NCBI GenBank assembly: GCA_963760965.1
Contig: CAVXEW010000008.1
Span: 124,001 to 188,000 of the forward strand
Reading direction: 5' to 3'
DNA length: 64,000 nucleotides
From: Pararhizobium_B sp963760965
GTDB lineage: Bacteria > Pseudomonadota > Alphaproteobacteria > Rhizobiales > Rhizobiaceae
Position numbers and translations under genes: made by a program. This document shows positions 34,341-43,470 of this stretch, piece by piece. Position 1 is the stretch's first letter. Each line of letters starts with the position of its first letter. The notes below the pieces were generated by a model that saw only the letters and a list, made by a program, of their open reading frames with translations, had not been told where the DNA came from and made no database searches.

Positions 34341-35048
34341 ATGGCCCAACAATTGCTCATGCCGAAGGCGACCGCCGTCTGGCTGGTGGACAACACTGCG
34401 CTCAGCTTCGATCAGATCGCCCAGTTCTGCAAATTGCACCCGCTCGAGGTCAAGGCGATCGCGGACGGGGAATTGGCTCAGGGCATCAAGGGACTGGATC
34501 CGGTCCAGACGGGCCAGTTGTCCCGCGAAGAGATCGCGAAGGCCGAGTCGGACCCGAACCACAAGCTGAAACTGTCGGAGCCCAAAGTGCGCGTCCCCGA
34601 GACGAAGCGCCGCGGGCCTCGCTACACGCCCGTGTCCAAGCGCCAGGATCGGCCGAACGCCATCCTCTGGCTGGTGCGCAACCATCCGGAACTCAAGGAC
34701 GCCCAGATATCGCGGCTTGTCGGCACCACCAAGTCGACGATCGAACAGATCCGCAACCGCACCCACTGGAACTCTGCAAACCTCGCGCCGATGGATCCGG
34801 TTACCCTGGGCCTCTGCACCCAGATCGATCTGGATCTGGAGGTCGAACGCGCCTCCAAGGGTCGGCCGGCCACCCCGGTCGAGGAGACCGGCGACACGCT
34901 CGTCCCTGCCCGGGAAACGGAAGGGTTCACGACCTCCGCGGACGACGGCCGCCGCGACGGCGAGGACGAAGAGATCGATGCGGAGGCGGTCTTCGCGAAG
35001 CTGAAGTCGTTGAAGCGCCCCGAGGAGGACGGCGACGACGAAAGCTAG
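34341..35048 (+). CDS. trcR: Cell-cycle transcriptional regulator TrcR (DUF1013)
   Basis: This is a 235-residue DNA-binding protein of the alphaproteobacterial DUF1013 family. The N-terminal part begins LMPKATAVWLVDNTALSFDQ, a helix-turn-helix-like segment. A second such segment lies in ILWLVRNHPELKDAQISRL, followed by GTTKSTIEQIRNRTHWNS. The C-terminal tail is acidic and probably disordered. Family members are described as transcription regulators linked to the cell cycle. The gene is divergent from acs across 260 bp in which I see no other gene. Its stop is directly followed by copy B of the 90-bp repeat. Confidence 0.9.
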   Translation: MAQQLLMPKATAVWLVDNTALSFDQIAQFCKLHPLEVKAIADGELAQGIKGLDPVQTGQLSREEIAKAESDPNHKLKLSEPKVRVPETKRRGPRYTPVSKRQDRPNAILWLVRNHPELKDAQISRLVGTTKSTIEQIRNRTHWNSANLAPMDPVTLGLCTQIDLDLEVERASKGRPATPVEETGDTLVPARETEGFTTSADDGRRDGEDEEIDAEAVFAKLKSLKRPEEDGDDES

Positions 35049-35136
35049 AGTATTCCGACCGGAGCGAAGCGAGGATCGGCAAGATTTTGCCTGATAAACA
35101 ACAAGCTGGAGCGCCGGCCTGATTCTGTCGGATCGG
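35047..35136 (+). repeat. Dispersed 90-bp intergenic repeat, copy B
   Basis: It matches 22291-22380 at 79 of 90 positions. It starts in the trcR stop codon and lies between convergent genes, as copy A does. The ends form a 6-bp inverted repeat (TCCGAC at 35054-35059, GTCGGA at 35127-35132). An internal hairpin GGCAA-GATT-TTGCC is perfect in this copy but degenerate in copy A. Confidence 0.85.
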
Positions 35137-35202
35137 ACGGCGCTCTCGCGGCCGGCAGGAGCGACCGTCTCCGGGGTCCCGGCCGACCCGCACTTCTCCG
35201 GT

Positions 35203-35907
35203 TCAATGCCAGAAGCGCGCCGGCCGGTCGCCGGCTTCCATGCGCCGGTAAAAGTCCTTCAGCGTCTTCCCCGGCTCCGGCCGGAAGCGTCGGCCGGCGA
35301 GATCGATGCATCCGATCCGGTCGAGCCGGAAGGTCCGGAAGTCCTCCCGAAGCTCGCACCACGCGACAAGTGTCCACACACGTCCCCAGAACCAAAGTCC
35401 CAGCGGCCGGACGAAGCGCACCGTGTCTGCACCCTTCTCGTCCCGGTAGACGATCGAGACCACGTCGGAACGATCCGCAGCAAGCTCGAGCCGGTCGAAG
35501 CGCAACCGGTCGTCGTCGCTCATCATCACATCGGCGGCATGAATCGCCGTACGCTCTATTCGGTGGCGTTCGCTTTCCGGCAGCACCGCGCCGATCTTGA
35601 CGAGCGCCTCCTCGGCGGCCCGTGCGGTGGATGCGCCACCCCATGCCCGCACCAGCCGGGCGCCCGCGACGAGTGCGACGATCTCCTCGCGGGTAAACAT
35701 CAAGGGGGGCAGATCGTAGCCCTCGCGCATGATGTAGCCGACCCCGGCCTCGCCGTCGATCGGCACGCCGGTCGCCTTCAGATCGACGATGTCTCGGTAG
35801 ATGGTCCGCTCCGAGACCTCCAGCCGCTCGGCAAGCAGCCCCGCTGTCACGAGGCGGCCTCCGCGGAGGTGTTGAACGATCTGGAACAGCCTGTCCGCCC
35901 GGCGCAT
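35203..35907 (-). CDS. YafY-type transcriptional regulator (HTH_11 and WYL domains)
   Basis: This is a 234-residue regulator. Residues 1-60 form a winged helix-turn-helix (RADRLFQIVQHLRGGRLV, LEVSERTIYRDIVDL). The rest is a WYL-type ligand-sensing domain with YRDEKGADTVRFVRPLGLWF in the centre. WYL regulators can bind nucleotides or nucleic acid. The ATG at 35907 has GGAGG six bases upstream. A DJ-1/PfpI gene is located 18 bp upstream on the same strand, suggesting one transcript in which the regulator comes second. Confidence 0.88.
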   Translation of the reverse strand: MRRADRLFQIVQHLRGGRLVTAGLLAERLEVSERTIYRDIVDLKATGVPIDGEAGVGYIMREGYDLPPLMFTREEIVALVAGARLVRAWGGASTARAAEEALVKIGAVLPESERHRIERTAIHAADVMMSDDDRLRFDRLELAADRSDVVSIVYRDEKGADTVRFVRPLGLWFWGRVWTLVAWCELREDFRTFRLDRIGCIDLAGRRFRPEPGKTLKDFYRRMEAGDRPARFWH

Positions 35908-35925
35908 CTCCTGCCTCCGCCGCGG

Positions 35926-36579
35926 CTATTGCCGCACGGCCGCGGTTGGCAGCCGGCCGGAGGCGGCACGTGCTATATGCGGCTCGATCGTCGCATATTC
36001 GCTCGCGAAGGTCTTGCGCAGTTCCGAAAGCATCGTCGCGCTCTCCGGATAGACGGCAGAAAGAACACCGAGTGCGAAGGTACCGGGCGCCGAGCCCGGC
36101 GCACTGACGATTGGGCCGTCGACCACAGCATGATGGACGTCGCGATAGCGGCTGTCGCCGGGATAGTAGCCGAGTTTCTCGCGAATCCACCCTCGACCGT
36201 TGCTCGTGTGCGATCTGCCCGCGAAGAGGCCGGCGCGCGCCAGCGGCAGCGTGCCAGCGCAGATCCCTGCCACGACCCTGCCGTCGGCAGCCGCCTGTCT
36301 CAGCAGCGGCGCGATGTCCGGTGCAGCCGGTCCGAACCAGTTCTCCGACCCGACCACAATGATCGCATCGCACAGCGCTGCGGCATCGTCCGACAGTGAG
36401 CGCTGCCCGAGTTGGGTGAAGCCTCCTATCGATCGGACCGGCAGTGATTTCGGCGTCAGGGAGATGATGTCGGCACCGAACCATTCGGCCGCGGAAGCGG
36501 AGAGCAGGCCATGCTCCCAGTCGGCGAAGCGGTCAATGAATACGAAGCCGAGAGTCTTCGGAGCAACATGCCGTGCCAT
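35926..36579 (-). CDS. DJ-1/PfpI family protein
   Basis: This is a 217-residue glutamine-amidotransferase-like fold protein. It begins KTLGFVFIDRFADWEHGLL, where the glutamate of DWE is the conserved active-site acid. The nucleophile elbow is GICAGTLPLARAGL with the cysteine. Related proteins act as chaperones, glyoxalase-like enzymes or amidases; this one resembles the cytoplasmic ThiJ/PfpI group with no further assignment possible. The start at 36579 is chosen for the spacing from AGGAAGGA; ATG codons at 36588 and 36624 are alternatives. It probably forms an operon with the WYL regulator gene. Confidence 0.88.
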   Translation of the reverse strand: MARHVAPKTLGFVFIDRFADWEHGLLSASAAEWFGADIISLTPKSLPVRSIGGFTQLGQRSLSDDAAALCDAIIVVGSENWFGPAAPDIAPLLRQAAADGRVVAGICAGTLPLARAGLFAGRSHTSNGRGWIREKLGYYPGDSRYRDVHHAVVDGPIVSAPGSAPGTFALGVLSAVYPESATMLSELRKTFASEYATIEPHIARAASGRLPTAAVRQ

Positions 36580-36677
36580 GATCACCATTCCTTCCTGTGA
36601 AACTGCATTCTGGCCGGCCTGCATCCGGGGGGCAATCGGCTGGATCGGCCGCCTCCTGACAGCCTCTTGTCAGGAGC

Positions 36678-37463
36678 CTAGCCCGGCAGCGGCACTGTAT
36701 AGTTCAGCGGCAGCCGCCCGCCATCGGCATAGATCGTCTGGCCGGTTACGTAGCCCGCATCATCTGATGCGAGGAAAGCGGCAACGCCGGCGATCTCCTC
36801 CGGTTCCCCGACGCGCCCGAGTGGAGTGCGCGACAAGACTCGATCCCGCGCTGCCCTGTCCGTCCCGAGGGCGGCAAGCATTTCGGTCCGGATGGAGCCC
36901 GGACCGATGGCGTTGACACGGATTCCGTGTGGCGCGAGGGCGACGGCCATCGCCGCCGTCAACTGCGTGATCCCTGCCTTCGACACGCAATACGGCAATT
37001 GCTCGGGCAGTACGAGGCGGGCGTTGATCGACGACATGTTGATGATCGTTCCGGCCGGACCGCCCTCTTCGACACGGTGCACCATTGCGCGGGCCGCCGC
37101 CTGCGCGCAAAGGAAGGCGCCCTTGAGGTTGACCCGCATAACTTTGTCGAAGTCCTCCTCGCGCAGGTCGAGGAAACCCGCCGAATGAATGATTCCGGCG
37201 TTGTTGACCAGGATGTCGATCGCTTCGTGGATGTCGAGCGTTTCGGCGACGAGGTTGTGAACATCGAGGGTTTCCGAGACGTCGGTGGCGACGAAGGAGA
37301 CATTTCCGGCGGACTCGAGTTCCTTGACGGCGGCCGCACCTCCGACCTCATCCTGATCGGCGATGACGACCGCCGCTCCTTCGTCCAGGAACCGGCGCGC
37401 GATCGCCTTGCCGATGCCATTCGCTCCACCCGTGACGATTGCGGTCTTCCCATGCAGCGCCAT
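36678..37463 (-). CDS. Short-chain dehydrogenase/reductase
   Basis: This is a 261-residue classical SDR oxidoreductase. It has the cofactor motif TGGANGIG (11-18), an aspartate after the second strand (ADQD) that suggests NAD preference, NNAG, the active-site serine in NMSSINARL and the YCVSK tetrad. The C terminus has the usual YVTGQTIYADGG. The substrate cannot be predicted; glucose-1-dehydrogenase-like or 3-ketoacyl reductase-like enzymes are the nearest patterns. It lies 51 bp downstream of prpE on the same strand and could be cotranscribed. Confidence 0.9.
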   Translation of the reverse strand: MALHGKTAIVTGGANGIGKAIARRFLDEGAAVVIADQDEVGGAAAVKELESAGNVSFVATDVSETLDVHNLVAETLDIHEAIDILVNNAGIIHSAGFLDLREEDFDKVMRVNLKGAFLCAQAAARAMVHRVEEGGPAGTIINMSSINARLVLPEQLPYCVSKAGITQLTAAMAVALAPHGIRVNAIGPGSIRTEMLAALGTDRAARDRVLSRTPLGRVGEPEEIAGVAAFLASDDAGYVTGQTIYADGGRLPLNYTVPLPG

Positions 37464-37514
37464 CAGCCGGTTCTCCCGCTTGAACGTTCACAGGATCACG
37501 CGCGGCGGTGACGG

Positions 37515-39431
37515 TCAATCAGGCTTTCGGACGATGCCTCGGCTTTCGAGCACCGTTCTGATCTCGTCGAGAATCGCCGGATCATCGATTGTCGCCGGCA
37601 TTTTCCATGGCTCGTGGTCGGCGATCTTCTGGATCGTGGCACGCAGGACCTTGCCGGAACGTGTCTTGGGCAGCCGGTCGACGGTCATCACCGTCTTGAG
37701 TGCCGCGACGGCCCCGATGCGCTCGCGCACGAGCGAGATGACCTCGCGCTCGATCTCGGCTGGCTCGCGGTCGACGCCGCTCGACAGGACGATGAAGCCG
37801 GCCGGCACCTGTCCCTTCATATCGTCGGCGATACCGACCACGGCGCACTCGGCCACGTCCCTGTGTGTGGCAATTGCCTCTTCCATCGCGCCGGTCGAAA
37901 GCCTGTGGCCGGCGACGTTGATGATATCGTCCGTGCGGGCCATGATGAACACGTAACCGTCCTCGTCCTTGTAGCCGGCATCCGCGGTCTTGTAGTAGCC
38001 GGGGAATTCCGCGAGATAGGCTTCGCGAAAGCGATCATCCGCGTTCCAGAGCGTCGGAAGGCTTCCCGGGGGCAATGGCAGCTTGACGACGATATTGCCG
38101 AGTGTCCCGGCCGGCACCGCGTGGCCGGCGTCGTCGAGTACCTGGACGTCGTAGCCGGGCATGGGCACGGAGGGCGATCCGAGTTTTACAGGCAGAAGCC
38201 CCAGGCCGGCGGGGTTGCCTACAATTGTCCAGCCCGTCTCCGTCTGCCACCAATGATCGATCACCGGGACGGCGAGCATCTTCTGGGCCCATTCGATCGT
38301 CGCGGGGTCGGCCCGCTCTCCGGCGAGAAACAGCGTCCGGAACTTCGAGAGATCGTACTTGCCGATCTCCTTGCCTTCCGGGTCTTCCTTTCGGATGGCG
38401 CGAAACGCCGTCGGCGCCGTGAACTGGGCGACGACGCCATGCTCGGACATGATCCGCCAGAAAGTGCCGGCGTCGGGCGTGCCCACCGGCTTGCCCTCGA
38501 AGATGATGCTGGTATTGCCGTTCAACAACGGGCCGTAGACGATATAGGAGTGGCCGACCACCCATCCTATGTCCGATGCGGCCCAGAACGTCTCTCCGGG
38601 CCGGACACCGTACATGTTCGTCATCGACCACTTGAGCGCAACCATGTGCCCGCCATTGTCGCGCACCACGCCCTTCGGCTGCCCGGTGGTGCCGGACGTG
38701 TAAAGCACGTAGAGCGGGTCCGTCGCCGCGACCGGCGTGCATGGAACGTCGCGGGCCTCTGTCCTTGCCGCGGCCATGAGTTCGCCGTAGTCCCGGTCGC
38801 GCCCGGGCACCAGATCACATCTGAGCTGCGGACGCTGGAGCACGATGCACGCGTCCGGCTTCGCCGTCGCCTGTTCGATTGCGGCATCGAGCAGCGGTTT
38901 GTAGGCGACGGTGCGGCTCGGCTCGATGCCGCAGGAAGCCGAAACGACGAGCTTCGGCCGGCAATCGTCTATGCGCGTCGCAAGCTCGTGCGCCGCGAAG
39001 CCGCCGAAAACCACGGAATGGATGGCGCCGAGGCGCGCGCAGGCAAGCATCGCGAAACACGCCTCCGGCACCATCGGCATGTAGATGATGACCCGGTCTC
39101 CCTTGCCCACGCCGAAGTCCTGCATCACCCCTGCCAGCGCCTTCACCTCGGCAAGCAGGTCACGGTAGGTGATCGTCCGCTTGGCGCCGGTGACCGGGCT
39201 GTCATGGATGAAAGCCGCCTGGGAACCGCGTCCCTGGGCCACGTGGCGGTCGACCGCATTGTGGCAGGTATTGGTCGTCGCTCCGACGAACCACCGCCCG
39301 TATGCGCCCATCCGCGGATCGAAGGTCTTCTCGGCGGGAGAGAACCAGTCGATCCCGCCGGCCGCCTCGGCCCAGAATCCTTCAGGATCTCGCTCCCACG
39401 CAGCGTAGGTCCCGGCATACGAACTGGCCAT
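37515..39431 (-). CDS. prpE: Propionyl-CoA synthetase
   Basis: This is a 638-residue AMP-forming acyl-CoA synthetase, similar in layout to the acs gene product but with PrpE-type features such as FRAIRKEDPEG and DHWWQTETGWTIVGNP. The P-loop is YTSGTTGQPKG, the A8 hinge is TADAGYKDEDGYVFIMAR, and the regulatory lysine lies in PKTRSGKVLRATIQKIA. It activates propionate (or acetate, acrylate) for entry into the methylmalonyl or methylcitrate pathway. The ATG at 39431 has GGAGGA well placed; an upstream start at 39467 is less likely. It is divergent from the four-helix membrane-protein gene. Confidence 0.93.
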   Translation of the reverse strand: MASSYAGTYAAWERDPEGFWAEAAGGIDWFSPAEKTFDPRMGAYGRWFVGATTNTCHNAVDRHVAQGRGSQAAFIHDSPVTGAKRTITYRDLLAEVKALAGVMQDFGVGKGDRVIIYMPMVPEACFAMLACARLGAIHSVVFGGFAAHELATRIDDCRPKLVVSASCGIEPSRTVAYKPLLDAAIEQATAKPDACIVLQRPQLRCDLVPGRDRDYGELMAAARTEARDVPCTPVAATDPLYVLYTSGTTGQPKGVVRDNGGHMVALKWSMTNMYGVRPGETFWAASDIGWVVGHSYIVYGPLLNGNTSIIFEGKPVGTPDAGTFWRIMSEHGVVAQFTAPTAFRAIRKEDPEGKEIGKYDLSKFRTLFLAGERADPATIEWAQKMLAVPVIDHWWQTETGWTIVGNPAGLGLLPVKLGSPSVPMPGYDVQVLDDAGHAVPAGTLGNIVVKLPLPPGSLPTLWNADDRFREAYLAEFPGYYKTADAGYKDEDGYVFIMARTDDIINVAGHRLSTGAMEEAIATHRDVAECAVVGIADDMKGQVPAGFIVLSSGVDREPAEIEREVISLVRERIGAVAALKTVMTVDRLPKTRSGKVLRATIQKIADHEPWKMPATIDDPAILDEIRTVLESRGIVRKPD

Positions 39432-39594
39432 CGATATCCTCCTCCCAAAGGCTGGCGACGGGCGCACTCCGCCTCATTGATACCGAATGCGGGGGAGCGA
39501 AAAAAGGCCGACTATCGTGTAAGATGCGTTGCCGGCACCATCGCCGGTTTCGCGCCGGCGAAAGCATGCCGCCGGCGGCAATGAGGGGCTTTCC

Positions 39595-39996
39595 ATGAAT
39601 CCACTCGCACGCATATGCTGGATAAGCGCGCCTGTCTACGCACTGATCGGCATGAGCTACGGCATTCACATGGCGATCTCCGCCGACTATACGCTCGCGC
39701 CGGCCCATGCCCACCTCAACCTCCTCGGCTGGGTTTCGATCGCGGTCTACGGAGCATTCTACACCCTGATGCCGAATGCAGCACATTCGATGCTGGCGCG
39801 GCTGCAGGTGCTGTTGGCCGAGGTCGGCGTCATAATCATCGTACCGGGTATTGCGCTTGCAATCCTCGGTCACGCGGAAGCGCTCGCCGCGATCGGATCG
39901 ATCATCGTTCTCCTGTCCATGCTGCTGTTCCTCGTCGTGGTCGTCCGGGCGACGAGCGGCGCGACGACCGAACAGAGGATTCAGCCGGCGGAGTAG
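39595..39996 (+). CDS. Four-helix membrane protein with His-rich motif, possibly haem-copper-oxidase-related
   Basis: This is a 133-residue integral membrane protein with four hydrophobic segments (about residues 7-28, 42-60, 70-90 and 97-118). It contains YGIHMA, and APAHAHLNLLGWVSIAVYG with histidines spaced as in haem-binding helices of cytochrome oxidase subunit I. Short proteins of this type are sometimes annotated as cytochrome-c oxidase-like. Whether haem is bound is unknown. The ATG at 39595 is preceded by GAGGGG. It converges with the YggS gene, and a hairpin lies just past its stop. Confidence 0.75.
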   Translation: MNPLARICWISAPVYALIGMSYGIHMAISADYTLAPAHAHLNLLGWVSIAVYGAFYTLMPNAAHSMLARLQVLLAEVGVIIIVPGIALAILGHAEALAAIGSIIVLLSMLLFLVVVVRATSGATTEQRIQPAE

Positions 39997-40005
39997 GCAG
40001 CGGCG

Positions 40006-40692
40006 TCATCCGTCGCCCGCCGGCGCTGCCGGCGGGCGATGGCCGAAGATGGCTGATCCGACACGTACGCTCGTGGCGCCAAAGGCGATCGCTGTCTCGA
40101 AGTCGCCGGACATGCCCATGGACATTTTTTCGAGGCCGCATTCTTCCGCCAGCTTGGCGAGCAGCGCGAAATGCGGGCCGGGATTCTCGTCGGCCGGGGG
40201 AATGCACATCAGTCCCTCGATCGAAAGGCCGTGAGCCTGGCGGCAGGCATCGACGAACGCGGCCGCATTGTCCGGAGGGATGCCCGCCTTCTGTGGTTCC
40301 AGACCGGTATTCACCTGGACATAGAGGCGGACACTCCGGCCCTGCCTTTCGATTTCAGCGGCGATCGCGCGCGCGATCTTCTCGCGGTCCACGGTCTCGA
40401 TCACGTCGAAGAGAGCGACGGCATCTGCCGTCTTGTTGGATTGCAGCGGCCCGATCAGGTGAAGCTCGATGTCCGGATGCTCGGACTTGAGCTCCGGCCA
40501 CTTGCCTTGTGCCTCCTGAACGCGGTTCTCGCCGAAGACGCGCTGCCCTGCCGAAATGACCGGTCGGATAGCATCGGCGCCAAAGGTCTTGGAAACGGCG
40601 ATCAGATCGACCGAACCTGCGGCCCGGCCGGCCTCCCTCTCCGCAGAAGCGATACGCCTTCTGACGTCGGCGAGGCCCTCGGCTGCGTTCAT
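40006..40692 (-). CDS. YggS family pyridoxal-phosphate homeostasis protein
   Basis: This is a 228-residue single-domain PLP-binding TIM-barrel protein. The cofactor lysine is Lys35 in LIAVSKTFGAD. Further landmarks are FGENRVQEAQGKWP, LHLIGPLQSNK, YVQVNTGLEPQKAGI, and the C-terminal phosphate-binding segment MSMGMSGDFETAIAFGATSV with RVGSAIFG. It helps maintain PLP levels and amino-acid balance; no enzymatic activity is established. The ATG at 40692 has AGGAGGGGA directly upstream. It is divergent from leuS. Confidence 0.94.
   Translation of the reverse strand: MNAAEGLADVRRRIASAEREAGRAAGSVDLIAVSKTFGADAIRPVISAGQRVFGENRVQEAQGKWPELKSEHPDIELHLIGPLQSNKTADAVALFDVIETVDREKIARAIAAEIERQGRSVRLYVQVNTGLEPQKAGIPPDNAAAFVDACRQAHGLSIEGLMCIPPADENPGPHFALLAKLAEECGLEKMSMGMSGDFETAIAFGATSVRVGSAIFGHRPPAAPAGDG
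40014..40038. terminator. Bidirectional hairpin between convergent genes
   Basis: A perfect 10-bp stem, CGCCCGCCGG (40014-40023) with CCGGCGGGCG (40029-40038), has a 5-base loop. It lies in the last codons of the YggS gene and 18 bp past the end of the convergent membrane-protein gene. There is no U-run, so it may be a Rho-assisted or stabilising hairpin. Confidence 0.5.
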
Positions 40693-40839
40693 CTTCCCCT
40701 CCTGCAGGTGCTCTCTCAGCCAGATAGAGCAAAGCGGCGCCACTGCCAATTGCCACCGCTGCCATTGCGGTTGACGCTTGCCGGCTTTCGTGGTGAGTGT
40801 CCGCGCGGATATTCCGAGCTTTTGCGGACAGACACCGAC

Positions 40840-43470
40840 ATGACCACAGAACGATACAATCCGCGTGCCGCCGAGCCGCGCTGGCAGAAGGCCTGGGATG
40901 AGGCGGCGATCTTCGAGACGAAGAACAACGATCCGCGGCCGAAATATTACGTTCTTGAAATGTTCCCGTATCCGTCCGGGCGGATCCACATGGGCCATGT
41001 GCGAAACTACGCCATGGGCGACGTCGTGGCGCGCTATATGCGCGCCCGCGGCAGGAACGTTCTTCATCCGATGGGCTGGGACGCTTTCGGCCTGCCCGCC
41101 GAAAACGCAGCCAAGGAACGCGGGATCCATCCGGGCGAATGGACCTACGCCAATATTGCTGCAATGAAGGCGCAGCTGAAATCGATGGGCCTGTCTCTCG
41201 ACTGGTCGCGTGAATTCGCGACCTGCGACGTCGAGTACTACCACCAGCAGCAGAGTTTGTTTCTCGACTTCCTCGCGAAGGGCCTTGTCTATCGTCGCCA
41301 GTCCAAAGTGAACTGGGATCCTGTCGACGAGACCGTGCTCGCCAACGAGCAGGTCATAGAAGGTCGCGGCTGGCGCTCGGGCGCCCTTGTGGAGCAACGC
41401 GACCTCACGCAGTGGTTCTTCCGCATCACCGATTTCAGCCAGGATCTTCTTCAAGCCCTCGATAACCTCGACGAATGGCCGGAGAAGGTGCGCGTGATGC
41501 AGCGCAACTGGATCGGCCGTTCGGAGGGACTGCTCATTCGCTGGGCCCTCGAACCCGACGGAGCGCCGGAAGGCGAACGTGAAATCGAGGTCTACACCAC
41601 CCGCCCGGACACGATCTTCGGCGCCTCGTTCATGGCAATCGCCGCCGATCATCCGCTCGCTCGTCACGCCGCCGAAAAGAACCCGGCGCTCTCGGCTTTC
41701 TGCGACGAGTGCCGGCGCGCGGGCACGTCGGTAGCCGCGCTCGAGACTGCCGAGAAGAAGGGCTTCGACACCGGCATGCGCGTGAGGCACCCTTTCGACG
41801 AGAGCTGGACATTGCCGGTCTATGTCGCGAATTTCGTCCTTTTGGACTATGGGACCGGCGCCATCTTCGGCTGCCCGTCGGGCGACCAGCGCGATCTCGA
41901 CTTCGCCAACAGGTACGGACTGCCCGTTACGCCTGTCGTCATGCCGGCGGACGCCGACGCCGCGACGTTCCGGATCGCCGGAGAAGCCTTTACGGGCGAA
42001 GGCGTGATGATCAATTCGCGCTTCCTCGACGGCATGACGCCGGCCGATGCCTTCGAGGCGGTGGCCGGACGCCTTGAGTTGACCATGTTCGATGGCAGGC
42101 CGCAGGGCAAGCGCAAGGTCAATTTCCGCCTTCGTGACTGGGGTATCTCCCGCCAGCGTTACTGGGGCTGCCCCATCCCGGTCATCCACTGCGACGATTG
42201 CGGCGTCGTGGCCGTACCGAAACAGGATTTGCCGGTCAGGCTCCCCGACGACGTCACCTTCGACCGTCCAGGCAATCCCCTGGACCATCACCCGACGTGG
42301 CGCCATGTCGCCTGCCCCCGGTGCGGGAAGGATGCACGCCGCGAGACGGACACGATGGACACCTTCGTCGATTCTTCCTGGTATTTTGCGCGTTTCACGG
42401 CACCGTGGGAGGCCCGGCCTACCGACCCTGAAGCTGCGACGGCCTGGCTTCCGGTGAACCAGTATATCGGCGGTATCGAGCACGCCATCCTGCACTTGCT
42501 CTATTCGCGCTTCTTCACCCGCGCCATGCGGGCCTGCGGGCATGTCGCGCTGGACGAGCCGTTCAAGGGCCTTTTCACGCAAGGCATGGTCGTGCACGAG
42601 ACCTATCGGCGCGGCGGTGGCGGCACTTCCGAATGGTTCACTCCTGCCGAGGTGCGCGTCGAGGAACGCGACGGCAACCGCATCGCAATGCATGCCGAAA
42701 CCGGCGAGGAGGTCGTTATCGGCCCGATCGAGAAGATGTCGAAGTCACGCAAGAACGTCGTGGATCCGGACGATATCATCAAATCCTATGGCGCAGACAC
42801 GGCGCGCTTCTTCATGCTTTCCGACTCCCCTCCGGACCGGGACGTAATCTGGACCGAGGCCGGCGTCGAGGGCGCCCATCGCTTCATCCAGCGTGTCTGG
42901 CGGATGGTTAGCGGGGCAGCAGAGCGGTTGAGTTCCGTGGATGCCGCCGCCGGCAGCGAGGGCGAGGCGCTTCAGGTCTCGCGCATTGCACACAGGACGC
43001 TCCGGGCCGTCGCCGCCGATTTCGAGCGCCTCGGCTTCAACAAGGCGGTCGCCCGCGTCTATGAACTCGTCAATGCCATAGCTGGCCCGCTCAATCGGGT
43101 CGCCTCCGGAGAAGCAGATGCGGCGCTGACCGCAGCCTGCAGGCAGGCAATCGAAATCCTGGTACAGATCCTGGCGCCGATGGCACCGCATCTTGCCGAG
43201 GAGTGCTGGTGTGCCCTTGGAAGGGATGGCCTCGTTGCCGCGCAGCCTTGGCCGACCTTCGATCCTGCCCTTGTCGTCGACGAGGAGATCACCCTGCCTG
43301 TCCAGATCAACGGCAAGAAGAAGGCAGATTTGACAATCGCACGGGACGCAGATCAAGCTACCGTCGAATCCGCCGTGCTCGACCTCGACGTCGTGCGTTC
43401 GGCCCTCGGCGGGAGGTCGCCGAGGAAGATCATCGTCGTGCCGCAGAGGATCGTCAATGTCGTCATCTGA
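40840..43470 (+). CDS. leuS: Leucyl-tRNA synthetase
   Basis: This class I aminoacyl-tRNA synthetase has 876 residues. The signature HMGH (50-53) stands for HIGH, and KMSKS lies in the C-terminal catalytic part. The CP1 editing domain is present with TTRPDTIFGASFMAIA and its conserved aspartate region. A zinc-type cysteine cluster appears in CDDCGVVAV and CPRCGKDARRE. The catalytic insertion ends near MDTFVDSSWYFARF. The ATG at 40840 has only a weak Shine-Dalgarno sequence. It overlaps lptE by 14 bp and heads the conserved leuS-lptE-holA-parB order. Confidence 0.97.
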   Translation: MTTERYNPRAAEPRWQKAWDEAAIFETKNNDPRPKYYVLEMFPYPSGRIHMGHVRNYAMGDVVARYMRARGRNVLHPMGWDAFGLPAENAAKERGIHPGEWTYANIAAMKAQLKSMGLSLDWSREFATCDVEYYHQQQSLFLDFLAKGLVYRRQSKVNWDPVDETVLANEQVIEGRGWRSGALVEQRDLTQWFFRITDFSQDLLQALDNLDEWPEKVRVMQRNWIGRSEGLLIRWALEPDGAPEGEREIEVYTTRPDTIFGASFMAIAADHPLARHAAEKNPALSAFCDECRRAGTSVAALETAEKKGFDTGMRVRHPFDESWTLPVYVANFVLLDYGTGAIFGCPSGDQRDLDFANRYGLPVTPVVMPADADAATFRIAGEAFTGEGVMINSRFLDGMTPADAFEAVAGRLELTMFDGRPQGKRKVNFRLRDWGISRQRYWGCPIPVIHCDDCGVVAVPKQDLPVRLPDDVTFDRPGNPLDHHPTWRHVACPRCGKDARRETDTMDTFVDSSWYFARFTAPWEARPTDPEAATAWLPVNQYIGGIEHAILHLLYSRFFTRAMRACGHVALDEPFKGLFTQGMVVHETYRRGGGGTSEWFTPAEVRVEERDGNRIAMHAETGEEVVIGPIEKMSKSRKNVVDPDDIIKSYGADTARFFMLSDSPPDRDVIWTEAGVEGAHRFIQRVWRMVSGAAERLSSVDAAAGSEGEALQVSRIAHRTLRAVAADFERLGFNKAVARVYELVNAIAGPLNRVASGEADAALTAACRQAIEILVQILAPMAPHLAEECWCALGRDGLVAAQPWPTFDPALVVDEEITLPVQINGKKKADLTIARDADQATVESAVLDLDVVRSALGGRSPRKIIVVPQRIVNVVI

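Noticed and set aside
37614..39584. 656-codon open frame antisense to prpE
   Set aside because: It mirrors the codon structure of prpE, is histidine- and arginine-rich, and shows no recognisable domain.
40771..40799. TTGACG as -35 box of leuS
   Set aside because: No acceptable -10 hexamer lies at the right distance, so I did not annotate a promoter.
40700..42693. Very long open frame antisense to leuS, joined in frame to the YggS gene
   Set aside because: High GC removes stops on the opposite strand. The antisense part has no family features, and the YggS domain starts at 40692 with its own ribosome site.
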